Assembly (NCBI GenBank): GCA_022578965.1
Contig: MU400509.1
Coordinates: 62,001-126,000, forward strand
Direction: 5' to 3'
Source of the DNA: Xylaria sp. FL1777
Taxonomy: Eukaryota; Ascomycota; Sordariomycetes; Xylariales; Xylariaceae
DNA length: 64,000 nucleotides
Under the pieces are notes generated by a model that did no database searches, had not been told where the DNA came from, and saw only the letters and a list, made by a program, of their open reading frames with translations. A program made the translations under genes and the position numbers. Below are positions 1-12,588 of this stretch, in pieces (position 1 is the first letter of the stretch; the number at the start of each line of letters is the position of its first letter).

Positions 1-299
1 ACTGCTACACCATCGTAGATCGGACATTGTCAAATATTAGGAGCACTTGAAATTTCAAAGGTTCTTGTGGTCCGCAATTTCGGCGTTCTGGATGGAAAAT
101 ACTCTTCAGACAATTCATTTAGTTGTGTAATGATTAGCTACAGAATGTCCACGTCTAGTCTTCGCTAGACCTTGGATTAACCACCACAAATATCGGCAAT
201 GCTGGTCCTTATCACTGCTGATTGGGACAGACTACCTGTAAACCGAACGGTGGTATCGAACACCTTTCTCCCAAAACGCCGGTGCCATACTAGTGACTA
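1..299. other. Intergenic, no gene seen
   Basis: No convincing open frame or RNA gene. It lies 3' of the minus-strand lysine-rich gene and may hold its 3' UTR. Confidence 0.6.
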
Positions 300-1761
300 T
301 CAAGCTCCAAGCCCTCTCCTATGACTATGCCCTTCCTGCTTCATCTTCATTCCAACATCAAACTGGCGTTCCAAGTCAGACTGCACCTTGGCTATGTCTG
401 CTTTAGATGACGTCGATGTGATCTGATCGCTATTCGCTACCCCGTTAACCTTCCCGCCTCCTAGAAGTCGTAGGAACTTTTGCTTTCTCTTAGAGTCACC
501 TTCTAAAGCTGAGACGTTCCACTGCTCCCCGCCGTTAGTGTTGGCTTCACCTTCAGCAATGGGCGTGGGCACGTACTCCTGGGTAGGGTGCTTTTCCTTC
601 TTTTCCCTTTTTTCCCTTTTTTCCTTCTTTTCTTTCTTCTCCTTCTTCTTCTTGCTCTTCTCTGTAGGCACCTCATTGTCATCCGCTAACTCGATAACTT
701 CGCTCTCTTCAGAGATTTGCTCCTTTTTATCCTTCTTTTTCTTCTTCTTCTCGTCCTTCTTAATCGTAGGCATGTCAGCCTCGGTGTCGTCATCGCTACT
801 TTGCTCTACCTTGCGCTTTTTCTTCTTGTCTTTGGGACTCTGGATCTCGTCTTCGGCCTTTGTGTCAACAGCGACGTCTACAGTATCCGTCGATGGTGCC
901 TCTACTTGGGTCTCTTCAGCCTCGCGCTTGCGTTTTTCAGCTCGCTTCTCTTCTTTCCTCTGGCGCTTCTTCTCCGCCTCGGCTGAGATATGTCGCCCGC
1001 TAGCTGTAATAGATGGCCCAAGCTCCTGCTCCATAATCCGATCTAGAGCCTTGTCCGCTAATTTTGCGTCTTCTCTCTTCTGTTTCTTCTCTGCATGATT
1101 CGTGGTAGAGTGTTCGTCGGTTACCAGCGGTACATCGAGAGGAATGTAATCTTCGGTCTCAAGATCTTGACCCACGTGCCCGATCCCCTTTACTTTTTTC
1201 TTCTCCACGTCTTCTTCCTGCAGAAGTATTAGCGACCTAGAGATTACAATAACGCTGGTTGGGGTACAGTCCATACCTCTTTTAGCTTATCAAGGACATC
1301 AGCTCGAGCTCTAGCTTTCTGCGCCTCAGCCCATAGCTTGCGAGCCTGTATCTCGAGCTTGTCGGCGCGCAGGCGCATACGTTTGCGTCGCCTCTCTTGC
1401 TTGTGAGGTCGGTTGGCGAGTTTCTTCTGCTTGTCCAGGGCCTTGCGTTCTGGGGTCCATTTCGCGGCTCGCTGAACATTCAGTTTTCGAGCTTGCTTGG
1501 CTTCGGATTTGACGTGGCGCTTCTCGCGCCGGAGCTCGGCTCGGACAAGTCGCTGTTCCTGTTGTCTCTTGACCTTTGCCTCTGATTCCGTCAGCGATGA
1601 CAAGGCACGCGATACATGTGGAAATGCTCCCTACCCTTAGCCTCTGCGTCTTTTAGCAGCTTCCCAGCATCCAATTGTTTCCAAGGGCCTTCGTTTTCCA
1701 TTTTGTGATAGTTGACGGGATCACGTTGTTCGAGCACAGGAGTTAATTGATGCCGTAGATA
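300..1761 (-). CDS. Lysine-rich nuclear/nucleolar-type protein with C-terminal SMAP-like motif (5' exon unresolved)
   Basis: Three coding exons join in frame: 1761-1635, 1581-1277 and 1217-300, giving at least 449 residues. Both introns are GT-AG; the first has a CTGAC and the second a CTAAT branch-like site. The N-terminal part is a highly charged helix of Arg, Lys, Glu and Ala. The middle holds KKKKKD and EKKEKKEKRE runs typical of nucleolar or nuclear localisation. The C-terminus carries WNVSALEGDSKRKQKFLRLL, which resembles the small acidic protein (SMAP) domain. The upstream end is unresolved. An acceptor sits before 1761, and an ATG at 1854 opens a short frame (MTQHKVYAGNPAIDIL), but its natural donor (AG/GTCACC) does not match the phase of the next exon. 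The role is unknown; a nuclear function is inferred only from composition. Confidence 0.75.
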
Positions 1762-2313
1762 CTGTAAAAGAAGCACCCAGAAGGGCTATGGTGACCTGTA
1801 GGAACTCAAAATATCAATGGCTGGATTGCCGGCGTAAACTTTATGCTGTGTCATGTGAATGTGGCTGGACGCAATCGAGGTGACCTGGAAAGGGAAAAAA
1901 AAAGTTAAGGACCTGTATTTCTGCCGGTTTAGTCGCGGGGCGCATAAAGGCGGTGAGACTGAGCTGCCAGCAAGCTAGGCTACCTTACCTAGGCAGGTAC
2001 CTACCTACAGTAGGTGCGGTACCTGTTACTAGCAGCTTGTGGCGTCTAGTTAAGTTGCTAGTGGCTCACCAATTACCTAAGGCACTACCTATGCCCCAGT
2101 CCCTGTCCCAACACCTCCTTCCACGTCGTGACATCTGACAGTTATGTAATGTTTATTGTATTCATCCCTCGAAAAGAGGAGTTACCTGCCTGGCAAGCCT
2201 GTGCCCACTTGACATCCCATGTTGAGAAGCCTCAATCTCGCTTATTAAAGGCTTCTATGGATGAACTTTTCGCAGACCACAGCGCAAACTGTCCATAGGG
2301 TAATTCGCCCGAC
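1762..2313. other. Divergent intergenic region between the lysine-rich gene and RCY1
   Basis: This probably holds both promoters and the first exon of the minus-strand gene. It contains a TACCTACC/GGTACCTG cluster at about 1976-2032. No other gene is seen. Confidence 0.5.
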
Positions 2314-5107
2314 ATGGCAACCTACAAGCGTACGCCGCAGCCGGCCACGCTCCCCAAGGCGAGCATTCTAAGCGCCCTGCGAGCGACGTCCATGGTAGAG
2401 TCGAAGACTGCGCTCCCTGCCGGTAATGTCCCTTCACGTCAGTCTCAAGCCGCCAGACTAGGCAGGCTAACACGTATTTCCAGAAGTCATAGTCTCCATC
2501 CTTGATTATTTGCCCGTTTCCGACCTCTTACGTTTCGCGAGGACGTCTTCCCGTATGCGTGAAATGGTTTATGATGATACGAGATGGGTCGCTAGGCTTA
2601 AGAGCATGGGCGTTTGGAGTGACTTGGAAGCAAAGAAGAGATTTGAAGAGGCCATGAAGAGGAAACGTGATGCGGCTGCTCGGACGGCAGCAAATGGTAA
2701 CCCAGTCCCCGACGGCAGCAAAGAAGGGAGCACAACTATTTTTGATGCCGCCATAGAGGAAGAGCGGCGTATGGCAGAGGCTATTCAAGCGACTCGGCAG
2801 CCAGGAGCCACGGTCGATGGCTTTGAAACCCTCAGCCTAAATCACGCCCAGCCCAGCTCTCCCTTGGAAGATCCTATGGCGCTTCTTAACGTCCTCAAGG
2901 ATGTTCGTAGTGTGCGGGGTCATGCAAGGCAAGAATTCGGAAAGGTGTACGGAGCCTTGGCACCCTTCTACTTTGATCTAGCTCAGGCAAAAACTCACAC
3001 TGAGCCTGTCGTCTTTAAAGTCTTCCGGGATCCCGAGCGGCAGGCCCAGATGTTGTCTAATCTACAAGTGTTCAGCAGATGCGACTGGACTGATGGTTGG
3101 TCTCAGAGGCTGGAAAAACTTTCAAATATGGTGACCATCTTCGAGGGTGCTGTGTTGCGTGAGTTCGAGCAGGGCTATGAGTTCTGGGACGTCGATGGTA
3201 GAATGCGACGATATGCCCACGTCCTTTACTCGCTCAACGGAGGAAGTGCAGCTACAGATCTCTTCATTCAAAAACATCCAATATTCAACGATCGCGAGGC
3301 ACTCGGAAATCCTATCGATTGCATTAATCAGGCGCCTCGTGACGACATCACGCTGGAACCTTCCCGTGCCTTTTTCGAATTGCTTATGCGCAAGTTAAAT
3401 GATCAAAGTGCCAACATAAGTCGCATATTTCCCCAGCCAGCTCTTGTGTTCTGGTCGTTTGTTGATAAGATCCGTGAAGATATTATCATGGAGTATGTCA
3501 CTCCACTATTGGATGTAACTCATGATAAGCATACAGCCGTTTATCTTAAAGCCGTATCGGGTCTTTTCGAGCAATGCATGCAGTTTGTGCATTCTCTAAA
3601 ATCACCCAATGACTCAAACCTTTCAGTTGAGGAGCATGCGAAAACAATATGCCTCAAAGTATTTGAGCCACATATGGACCTGTATCTCCAAGAAGAGCTA
3701 GAGGACTTTACCGCACATGCGGAGCGCGAGGTCCGGAACTGGGAACAGAAACTATCAGAACAAGATGCCACTGTCGAATCATTCTACATGGGAAGTTTTA
3801 ATCGACAGGCAGACAAGAATGACTTCCTCAGTTCCTTCAAAAAAGTGGTGATGATGCCTGTATCTGTCCTCCCTAGCGCATTTGGAAGCAGCAAGCCTGC
3901 ACCAACCGCGACTACTACGAATCCAACATTTCGCTCATCGATAGTCGGTACTCCAGCATCGTCTCGGCCTCAGACGCCCGGGCTTGGAAACAACTTGGAG
4001 CGGTCGAGCAGCCCACTGCCTCCAGAAGCACCCACTGACGAGCTGAAAGCGAAGGCAGCACTCATGGCAAATCGACTTGAAGGGATTAAAAGTCTTTTCA
4101 GCATCGAAGTTGCCTTAGACTTGGTGCATGCTGCTAAAGAGAGCCTAGGCCGAGCCGCCAAATTTGTTCGACTAGGTGGGCAATTGGGCGAAGAGGCTCG
4201 AGAGCAGTGTGAGGCGATTTTCGTGGCATTAGTCAAAGTCCTGGGTCAGACTCACGTAAAGAATGGTTTTGGCAAAGCAGTCGATCATCTATCACGTTAC
4301 AATCCTCGCGAGATTAGTGATCATAGCCAAACCGCCGTTGCACCACTCGTAATGTTCATTGAACTAGTTAATGTGGGCGATATCATTTCGCAAATGATCG
4401 AGGTCTTCTACGAACAACAGCTTGCAGCCCCTAGAATTGCTGACAAGAACGATTTCATGGATCCAGCCGGTTTGGCCAAGAAAAAGTTTGAGCAAATGCT
4501 TGACGAGAACGTCGCTGCAGGGCTCAACAAAGGGATCGATGTGCTTATGGATGAGGTCGAATATCTGTGTGCCACTACACAGCTTCCTACTGACTACAAC
4601 CCTCCATCTTTGTCCCAGGGGAATGGATTGTCAAATGGGGCCGATATCGGCCCAACAGTCACAGCGAAACGCATCACAGAGCTAGTCTCCTCTCACACGA
4701 AAATGTTAACAGGAAGCACAGAAAAGACCATGCTTGACGTCTTCAACGGCGAGGTTGGACTGCGTTTGTTCACCGCTCTTTGCAAGCACCTTAAACGGCA
4801 ACGCATCAGCACAGAAGGGGCCATAAATCTGATCGCGGACATGACTCTGTACTTTGAATATATCCGGACTCTCAAGAACCAAGATTTGCTAGTCTATTTC
4901 AAAGCACTTCGAGAGCTTAGCCAAATATATCTAATTGACGCTCGACATGCTAAGGAAATGGCAACCATCATCGCTGATAATGACCGTTTTGGCGGCGTAT
5001 TTCGCGCTGAAGAGGTATATGAATACGCCGAAAGGCGAGCTGATTGGTATCAAGTCAAACGAGATGTCGAAAGGGCTATGTACGGGTTGGAATGCCAAAT
5101 CATGTGA
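2314..5107 (+). CDS. RCY1: Recyclin-1 (F-box protein with Sec10-like domain)
   Basis: Exons 2314-2422 and 2484-5107 join at phase 1 (GT-AG, CTAAC branch) to give 910 residues. The F-box starts at the join (EVIVSILDYLPVSDLLRFAR, about residues 37-56), so the splice is needed for function. The rest is the exocyst Sec10-like helical region, interrupted by a Ser/Pro/Thr-rich linker around residues 480-530. The protein ends in CQIM, a CaaX-type prenylation motif; yeast Rcy1 also ends in a CaaX box. In yeast the protein acts in recycling of plasma-membrane proteins from early endosomes, binds Skp1 and works with Ypt31/32. The length is close to the yeast protein (about 840 residues). Start chosen: the first in-frame ATG of the first exon. 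Confidence 0.93.
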
Positions 5108-8100
5108 AGCGACACACCTTGTGAAGAAATCGAACTGTGTTGGTGATGCCTGTTTGGTTTGGGAATTTCACCTCAGACAATAAAGACCAACGGCATTGTT
5201 CAGAGTGACGAATAACCGAGGGATTATGGCCCGTAAAAGTGATTTTGAAGACATAGGCACCTAGCTACGGCATAACCATGAGATAGGTCAACCCATCGCG
5301 TCTCGGTGTCCCAATCCCAGAACGGCGAAGGATCTAGACAACATCGAAAGCGTCTGGTGGTTGTCCGCGTGGCTATTCACCAAGCTTGTTGGCTTCGTTG
5401 GATGCCTAGACGCCATGTCATTAGCATTTTGTCCTCAACATACCGATAGACATACGAATCCATCTCACATTGCAAGGTTGACACAACACTATATTCTCAC
5501 CCTACTCAACACAGATTCTCGACTTACTAGTCACACGGCGTGCACCGGTAGAGGACGCTTTCAAGGGGCAAAGTTCCTCTCTTCCTGGCAACTGTTTGCC
5601 TAAAAACACCTGGCGTGATGATCTTACAAGGCAGCGCATCAAGACACACTGCCTCCGTCACGTGCCTAAAATGCCTTTCGTCAAGCGAAAGTTAAATGAG
5701 TCGTTGGGGTCATCCGGCTCCTGTCGCAGCATACCTCGGTCTCCGAAAATTTGGGTATTCGCTCCAAGTGAGCTAGGTGTCGAGTACTCTCCCTACCCCG
5801 ACCATCCGACTACCTATTCCCTGCCTTCCAAAAAGAATTCATATATACACAGTTGGCCGATGATCATCGTGGGAATGCCTTGCAGTGGCAGAGTGCGCCT
5901 GAGCTTAAATAGCAGGCGTGGGAGGGGTGTGGACGCTAGCCGTTGTGGGCTATGGGCAGGGCTAAATGATGCAGGGGATGCCCGGTAGTCGTTCAGTGAA
6001 GCTCTTCAAGACACGATGCTCTAGTCAACAGTAACCAAATTAACCTCGTGATTCAAAGGATCCAAACTATCGAACAAAATCAGCCAGAGCACCAATAGGG
6101 ATCTTGCAAAGCTCTTCAACTCGGCAAGAGATGCAGTCTATAGAACGGTGTACTCGCAATAAGTTGAAAGCGAAAACTTATACGCTGACATAATCCATGC
6201 AAGATACATTGCTTGAGAGTTAACAGGCAGTATTGTAACATGAAGCTTGACGTCTCGCTATTAATGTCCAATGACATAATGCGATCATTTTGAGGGTCTG
6301 AGCTGAGTTAGCTGAGATCCCAGATAAGCCAATGAGAATCGAAGCCTTACGATGAATTAACAACAATTAGTCCGGTATAGCCATTTGAGAAATACCCCTA
6401 GGCAATAGCTCTCAAGCCTGGACTTAGCACAACCAACTTACTGTATGCATTCCACGCGAGACATAGCATGCAGACTCACGAGTGCTTGCTGGATGTACAC
6501 GTGTAGCATGGAGGGCGCGACTAACTGACAACTTGGTACTTCACGAAGTCACTTGGCAAGGCAGACTTCCACTCTGATGTTTACCGAAACCGCTTAGTGC
6601 CTAGTGTAGTGCAGTGGAAAGCCGTTAGCACGGCTGCAAGTGTGTTGGACATAATCGACAGATTGGGTACGCCCTATGCCACGCCCTATCGTCGAATATC
6701 TTAGCTTAGCTTAGCTGAACTTGAGAACAGCATCCACATGCAGAGCTTGACATCATCCCTACTTCATGGCATCGCAAAGCAGCCCTAGAGGCTAGACTAG
6801 AGAGGACATGACCAGTATAGCATGCGACAACCTACTCGAAGCAGATAACACCGAACATCGTGGTCAGCCAATTGAGAGTATTCATCATCAAGTTCTTATA
6901 TAGGTTGCCAAGATTATCTTATGCGGGATATTATATGTACCTACTACGGTACAATCCTCGCCAAGGAACTGCCCAGTACGGTCAGAATACAATTGAACTC
7001 CTCACCCTCACCCCTAACAATAGCGGCTCGAGTGGATCGATAGGGACCTCCAACGACATGCCCCCTTGCACAGCAAACTCGCCGGACCTCCTCTCATCTG
7101 GTACGCCATGGCTCCAAATAGCAACAACGAATCCGTGTCTCAATCAATTGTTTCTCAGCCCTCGTAGAGCTGACAGCTTAGTTTTATTTTGGAAACTTTA
7201 ACCAGTCTAGACTCTACTCAATGGGCTGTCATGCCTTACCGAAATTCATCTTTTCAATCAATTATCGTGGCTCCATCCTGACGGTTCTCTACAACTGCCA
7301 AGTGCGTATTCGGTCAAGCATGGTACTCGCCATGCATGCACATACATAGACTATCCGCACATATACACGGGCAGCGACCCACAAGCGCGAGCGGTGTTCG
7401 CTTAGCAAATTAGACGCCCGGGAGCCACGAAGCTTGAGGTTCCTCCAGGTCAAGTAGGATTTAGTTACTGTGACATCCACATAACCAAGGGATGGTACGT
7501 AGACCCTCTCCTCGCTTATCGAAGTCTGACTTACCTATCCATTGATCGTCCGGATACACTCCACCGGGAGTGGCCGAGATTTCGAGGAGTATTATCATCC
7601 ATCTATTAACAAGCAAGACTTTACGCTCTATGGCAACTCTCGTTAAATCGACTCTGACTGTTACCTAACTCAGCACTCTCAAACCGCACCCCTCCGTCGT
7701 TGTACCACCCCGTGCGATATTACAGTATTGCCGCCTAGCCAGCTTGATACCAGGATCTGAGAATGATATCGCGCTACGCTAAGTCATCAGAACCATGACA
7801 GATCTGTCTTAAAACGTCAGCCACCTATGCAGTATAAACTTGTCTCTGTACTATGTACAGGAGTATCCTGCCTAGCCCCACACTCCCAGCCGCGAGCTTC
7901 GGCTTGGGTTTGGGTTTGGTAGTACTTGGTCTCCCCTTAGTGACCACATGATACCGGTGCCGGTTAACACAACTAAGAACCGGAAAGAAAAGCAAAGGGG
8001 CAGGGGATTCTCTCATTTGGGATTGATTTAGTCCCACCCTCCATAGTTTAGGGACAAGTCGGTTTCGTTTCCAGCGTAGCTACCTGAGTCCGGGCCTCCC

Positions 8101-8863
8101 ACCGGGTGGTTCCAGTTACTCACGGCTATCTATCTACGGGGTTCATACAATCTAACCGTGGCAACCTACGTACCACCCATTTGAAGACTAGACGTTTTTG
8201 GGGATGAAATATATCCAGCTTCCAAGGGTGTCCCCCGTGATGTTTGCTGTTGCAGCAATGTTCTTGACCTTTGATATGGGACTATCCATCTGGCAGGCCT
8301 CCGTCAACACCTCAAGTAGACTTCCTAGTATATCCAGCCAGGATAAATAAAAGTCACTATTGCATATTACAGCCTAGTATCCATAACTATGAATCATCCC
8401 CGGTACCAGCTATTGAACGTGTGACTGAAAGGCAGCCTCACTGGGGCTCAAAACGTGACGACCATTTTTGTCATCCATCTACTACTTCTGCAACCGACCG
8501 TTACAACTGATGTCCCGGTGTGCGGATACAGCTGACATCGTAGCACTACATTGGAACCTCGAAATAAAAAAAAAAGAGGGTAGGACCTAGATAAATCCAC
8601 TGACGTACATATCATATCAGCTCCTGATCAAATGCTACCGAGAACAGTCTTTGGTGCCTAGGCAAGAGACGACTTGAGAACTTAACCCTGGCCATTACCT
8701 CATGCCTCATCTCATGGTTACATTTATATAAGCATCACCGTTTAGATGGGTCCTAAAGCTACGAGTCATCTAGGACCTACAGGAAACCATAGCTAACAAC
8801 AGAGTCCTCTTTCTAGTATATAACCCAGAGCACTCAGGAGAGAAAATCTCCTTCATTCAACAG
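5108..8863. other. Gene-poor intergenic stretch
   Basis: No open frame with coding character was found; the longest (5596-5988 and 6860-7201, both +) are of mixed low-complexity composition with no recognisable domain or splice partner. No tRNA-like T-arm was seen. The right end holds the bZIP-gene promoter. Confidence 0.5.
8817..8823 (+). promoter_or_regulatory. TATA-like box of the bZIP gene
   Basis: TATATAA lies 41 nt before the bZIP ATG. The spacing is short for a TATA box plus leader, so the true start site could lie within the next 40 nt or the match could be chance. Confidence 0.3.
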
Positions 8864-9808
8864 ATGCCAGAGAATCAAGATCAGCCATTCTTATTACAAT
8901 CCCCAAGTACCCTCACGCAGTCTCAGGAGAACGTCGAGAATAAATCACGAGAAGTGAAAATAGCCTCCAAACTCCCAATAGCAATAACGATATCAACAAC
9001 ACCAAGTGTATCCCCTTCAACCTCCCCCTGGCTTAGAGCGTCAGCACCCCCAGAGGAAGACTCCGAGACAGAGACAGAGACGAGAAAGATGTCATCACAT
9101 CATCAATCTAAATATCCTCACGATTCAAGCTCTAAGAAGCATTCGTCGAAGTCTAAGTCTAAGGCGAAGGCCAAAAACGACGACTGGACTGACGTTACAG
9201 AGCCTGAAGAGAGAAGACGCATCCAGAATCGGATCGCACAACGAAAATTTCGTACGAGAATCACCTCCTCTTACTGGCTATTAGCCTTAATTGGATTTCC
9301 ACCGCTAACCTGCTGCATACAGGGGAGAAGCAAAAGGAGCACAAGGAGCGTACTGAACGGGACGACCGTAATCAGGAGAACGCAGGGGGCAGTTATCGTG
9401 TCCCAGACGCGGACGATCTTGGCCCAGGCGACGCGGAATTATCAGGCCTGCCCTGGGGTGGCATCAACAGTAAGTTTCTTCGCCCACTGAGTGTCACACG
9501 AGCGACTGGGCACAGCGAGACTAATCCGTGGGCATCTAGTGACGCACGTCGTCGCCCGGGGCCATGAAAGCGAGACCCGGCGCGGCAGTGCCAGGGACAA
9601 CCACCCACACGACATATCCCAGTATTACAACACCTCCGCCGGCTACTATGCCTCTTCCAACCAGCAGCAGACGACGAGCTGGGGCAGCCAGGGAAGCAGC
9701 GGCGGCGACGACCGCTACCAGGACCAGCAATATTATTACGATTACGACTATGACTACGATCATGACTACGACCCCAATAGCGGGGATGGATCTTCCTACC
9801 AGCCTTGA
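8864..9808 (+). CDS. bZIP-like transcription factor, AP-1-type basic region
   Basis: Three exons, 8864-9251, 9323-9469 and 9540-9808, join at phase 1 twice and give 267 residues. The basic region reads RRRIQNRIAQRKFRE, with the N-x7-R signature of AP-1-type factors; the first intron splits the codon of its last arginine. The segment after it is very charged (EKQKEHKERTERDDRN) and has no leucine heptads. A fungal family tail follows: LSGLPWGG, then HVVARGHE, then a Tyr/Asp-rich C-terminus (YYYDYDYDYD). The N-terminal 110 residues are Ser/Thr/Lys-rich and look disordered. A nuclear DNA-binding regulator is inferred; the target genes are unknown. The gene stands alone between two gene-poor blocks. 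Confidence 0.88.
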
Positions 9809-12141
9809 GCGAAACGCTGCATTTTGTTTTTTCTCGTTAGCTAAGCCTCTTGCTAACTACCGAATCTCTCGCAACCAGTCACCGACCTGCTAGCCCCTGG
9901 GTTCAGGCAAGCTAGAGGCGGTGTGAGTTATGGCTTCATTACGAAATAGTAACGACGCACATGAACTTCAAATTATTTGGGTGGCTTTTCTCAGTTTGCG
10001 CATGCGGCTGCCCCAGCCGAGCCTTGGTTTCTCCTTTCATCTTTCTCCCTTTTTTTTTTTTTTCTTCTCCATTCGACATTAGACTCAAAGATACTACATA
10101 GACTGACTGCCGAGTCGACACTCATATTTGATTCGTTTATCTCATGATCTTCTCTTTTTTCTTTCCTCTTCTTTCTTTTTTCCAATTCTCTCACTGATCC
10201 AATCATTATCCCGTTCAGGCCAGGGCATGGGTTATGTAGGGCGGGTTGGCTCATATGATTCGTGGATGGGCGATAAACTAGAGGCGCACCTACGTCTTAT
10301 TGTACAATAGTCGTTATTAGAATATGGAATAGGATGGCCGTGGCAAATAGGAGACGAATGAAATTCATACTTTAGACCACCAACGCTCAACCGCTTCCGG
10401 CGGCCGATCTCGCCATGTATAACCTACATTATCTATTAAGTTTATATATAGAATCACGCATTATTTGTTGCCTTCGGCGCCTCAGCTCTTTCACAGGCAG
10501 CCTCAATGATGTCAAAAATATGCCGTTGCAGTAGTCATCTCCGTACTTGCCGACCTCTATGAAAGAAGTCCCTCGCAGCCGCGGCAGTCAGGCGAATATG
10601 CAGCCCTACAAGGTTTTCAATCTTTTTCTTCAACACAAGCTGGTTGTCGTTCGTCCACCAACCGGCGGCCACTACGGGACTTACTATGCGGCTATCTCTA
10701 ATATCCGATCGACAGGACACTCGGCTTTCGCCTGCTCTATATTGTCGTCGAGTATTTGCTTGCATATACAATGTAGACGCCTCAATATACACGACGAAAA
10801 CGAGTTAGCTGGGCCAGAACAATAGAGCGATATGATTGGGAGTCCCAATACATCATGGCAACCTTACACTACACATTACACACACCAAATACACCACATG
10901 CGACCCTATCATCCGATGTATTGTAGTGACAGGCTGCAGGTTGGGCCCCCTCTGCGCTCCGCCATCATGCCCGCCCGCGTAGGTATTCCCCGCGCAAAGC
11001 AAGGTGGGGAAGAAGGCCATTAGGCACTAGGAATTGGGAATGGTGCGTGGAAGTGGCATCCAGGGCGTCGGGCGGAGCACTATTAGTCTCTTGGTGTCGT
11101 TGTGTGTCGGTAGTCAATCCGGCGTGGTGTCAGGGAGGTCAGGGAGAGGTGACAATTGAGGCTTTTGCTACGCCGCACGGCTGCCTCGCTGCGCGTGCTC
11201 TTCAGCGCCATCTATCTATACCAGATATGCGACCTACCGGCTTTTCCCACGCTTCGTGTACCTTACGGGTGCTGCTTTTCAGCGGCATGCATGTAAGTGC
11301 GTCACCTACCAGCTTTTTCGTACTCGCGTACCTTATGCGGCTGAAGAGAGGTTTTTTTTTTCGTGATTTTTTTTCGAGCTAGGTAATAAAGGTCGATGCG
11401 GCGATCATTAACGTCGTCACAGGGGGCCGAACTGTGGTAAGCCAGGGTGGTGGACGCAGTAGTATAGGTAGTGTATATGCATGGTCCTGTTTTACCCCAA
11501 CGTCGTATTATGGGTAAGGCTATTGAGATAAATAAGCAATATGCCCAGCTTGCCAGCTAGGTCTCTGCACTACTTAGCTAATGCACGAGAAGACTCCTGT
11601 GCCGTAGGCTATCTTACTCGTTTTGTCAGTGTGTGCGTGTAGCTGGGATCGGGAGAGGCAGAGAGCATGTAAGACAGACAGAGAGAAGATGAGACAGTCA
11701 CCCGGCGTCACAACTGTAGCCTTAAACGGACCGTAAGGAGAGGCCTCTTGCATCACGGACACCTATGTCCGTCCGTATACGTACCTGGTCTACACTGAAA
11801 TGCAAGTGGCATACATTGACAGGTTTACTGAGTCGACGTCGAGGCGATGTGACGTGGTTGCATGCAGCCATGCAAGCACGTTTTGGTTCTGCCAAGGCGC
11901 ATTTAAATCAAAAGTCGCGTGGAGTTCGGACCCAGACAGAGGGGAAATCAATCCTGTAGCCGTTCCAATGCACATCATTTTTTTCACGGGAATTAAATGA
12001 GGGCGGCGACATGCTGTCATGGTACAGTAGCACCGACAAATACCGGCGGCGCCCAATACCGCGCCAATACCGGTCGACGAACTACTACGACGTTATCGTG
12101 GGTTCGAGATGCATCATTGCTTTGCCTCCAGAGTCAATTAA

Positions 12142-12588
12142 TTAGTTGATCAGTCAGGCGTACCAGCTGAAATGGAGCTGGAAGAAGAGGGCGAAAAGGA
12201 GGCGGAGCTGGGCTGAGGCCAGATATGGAGACGCGATGTAACCCCTTTCGCATACCGGCTCGCCTTTTATTTTCTAGTGATCGACAGCCAGGGTACCGCC
12301 ATCTACCTGAACCGACCGCATTCGGACACCGACTGATACGAGCAACGAGATCCCTACTATCTTCAAATCTTGATAAACGTCATCATCTGGTCTCTATGCC
12401 GCTGGGGTGTCGATCCTTTGAGGCTATTGTTCTACCAGATTCAAAACGCCATGATATTCGCGGCCATAATCATCATTGGCATCTACCTACCACCACAGCT
12501 CTGCTTAACCGCTTACAGGAGGCATCTCCATCACGAGATCCGAATGGCTCGGGTCGCACAGCCCGACGAGAGCCTCAGCAGATTGTGA
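12142..12588 (+). pseudogene. Open frame with two in-frame TGA codons and a membrane-like C-terminus
   Basis: One reading frame runs 12142-12588, broken only by TGA at 12214 and 12334. An ATG in this frame lies at 12172 (MELEEEGEKEAELG, then stop). The middle part (VIDSQGTAIYLNRPHSDTD) uses mostly C- or G-ending codons. The last part contains a hydrophobic stretch, AMIFAAIIIIGIYLPP, that could be a membrane helix. It could be a decayed gene, a spliced small gene, or chance. A 130-residue ATG-started frame overlaps it in another frame (12225-12617). No family is recognised. Confidence 0.2.

Noticed and set aside
538..1098. 186-codon Phe/Ser-rich plus-strand frame
   Set aside because: The complement of lysine-rich codons (AAG/CTT) of the minus-strand gene.
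5596..5988. 130-codon plus-strand frame in the 5-9 kb stretch
   Set aside because: No domain, no codon bias, no splice partners; this length is expected by chance.
12090..12125. tRNA T-arm-like GGGTTCGAGA near 12100
   Set aside because: No matching acceptor stem, D-arm or anticodon arm could be drawn around it.
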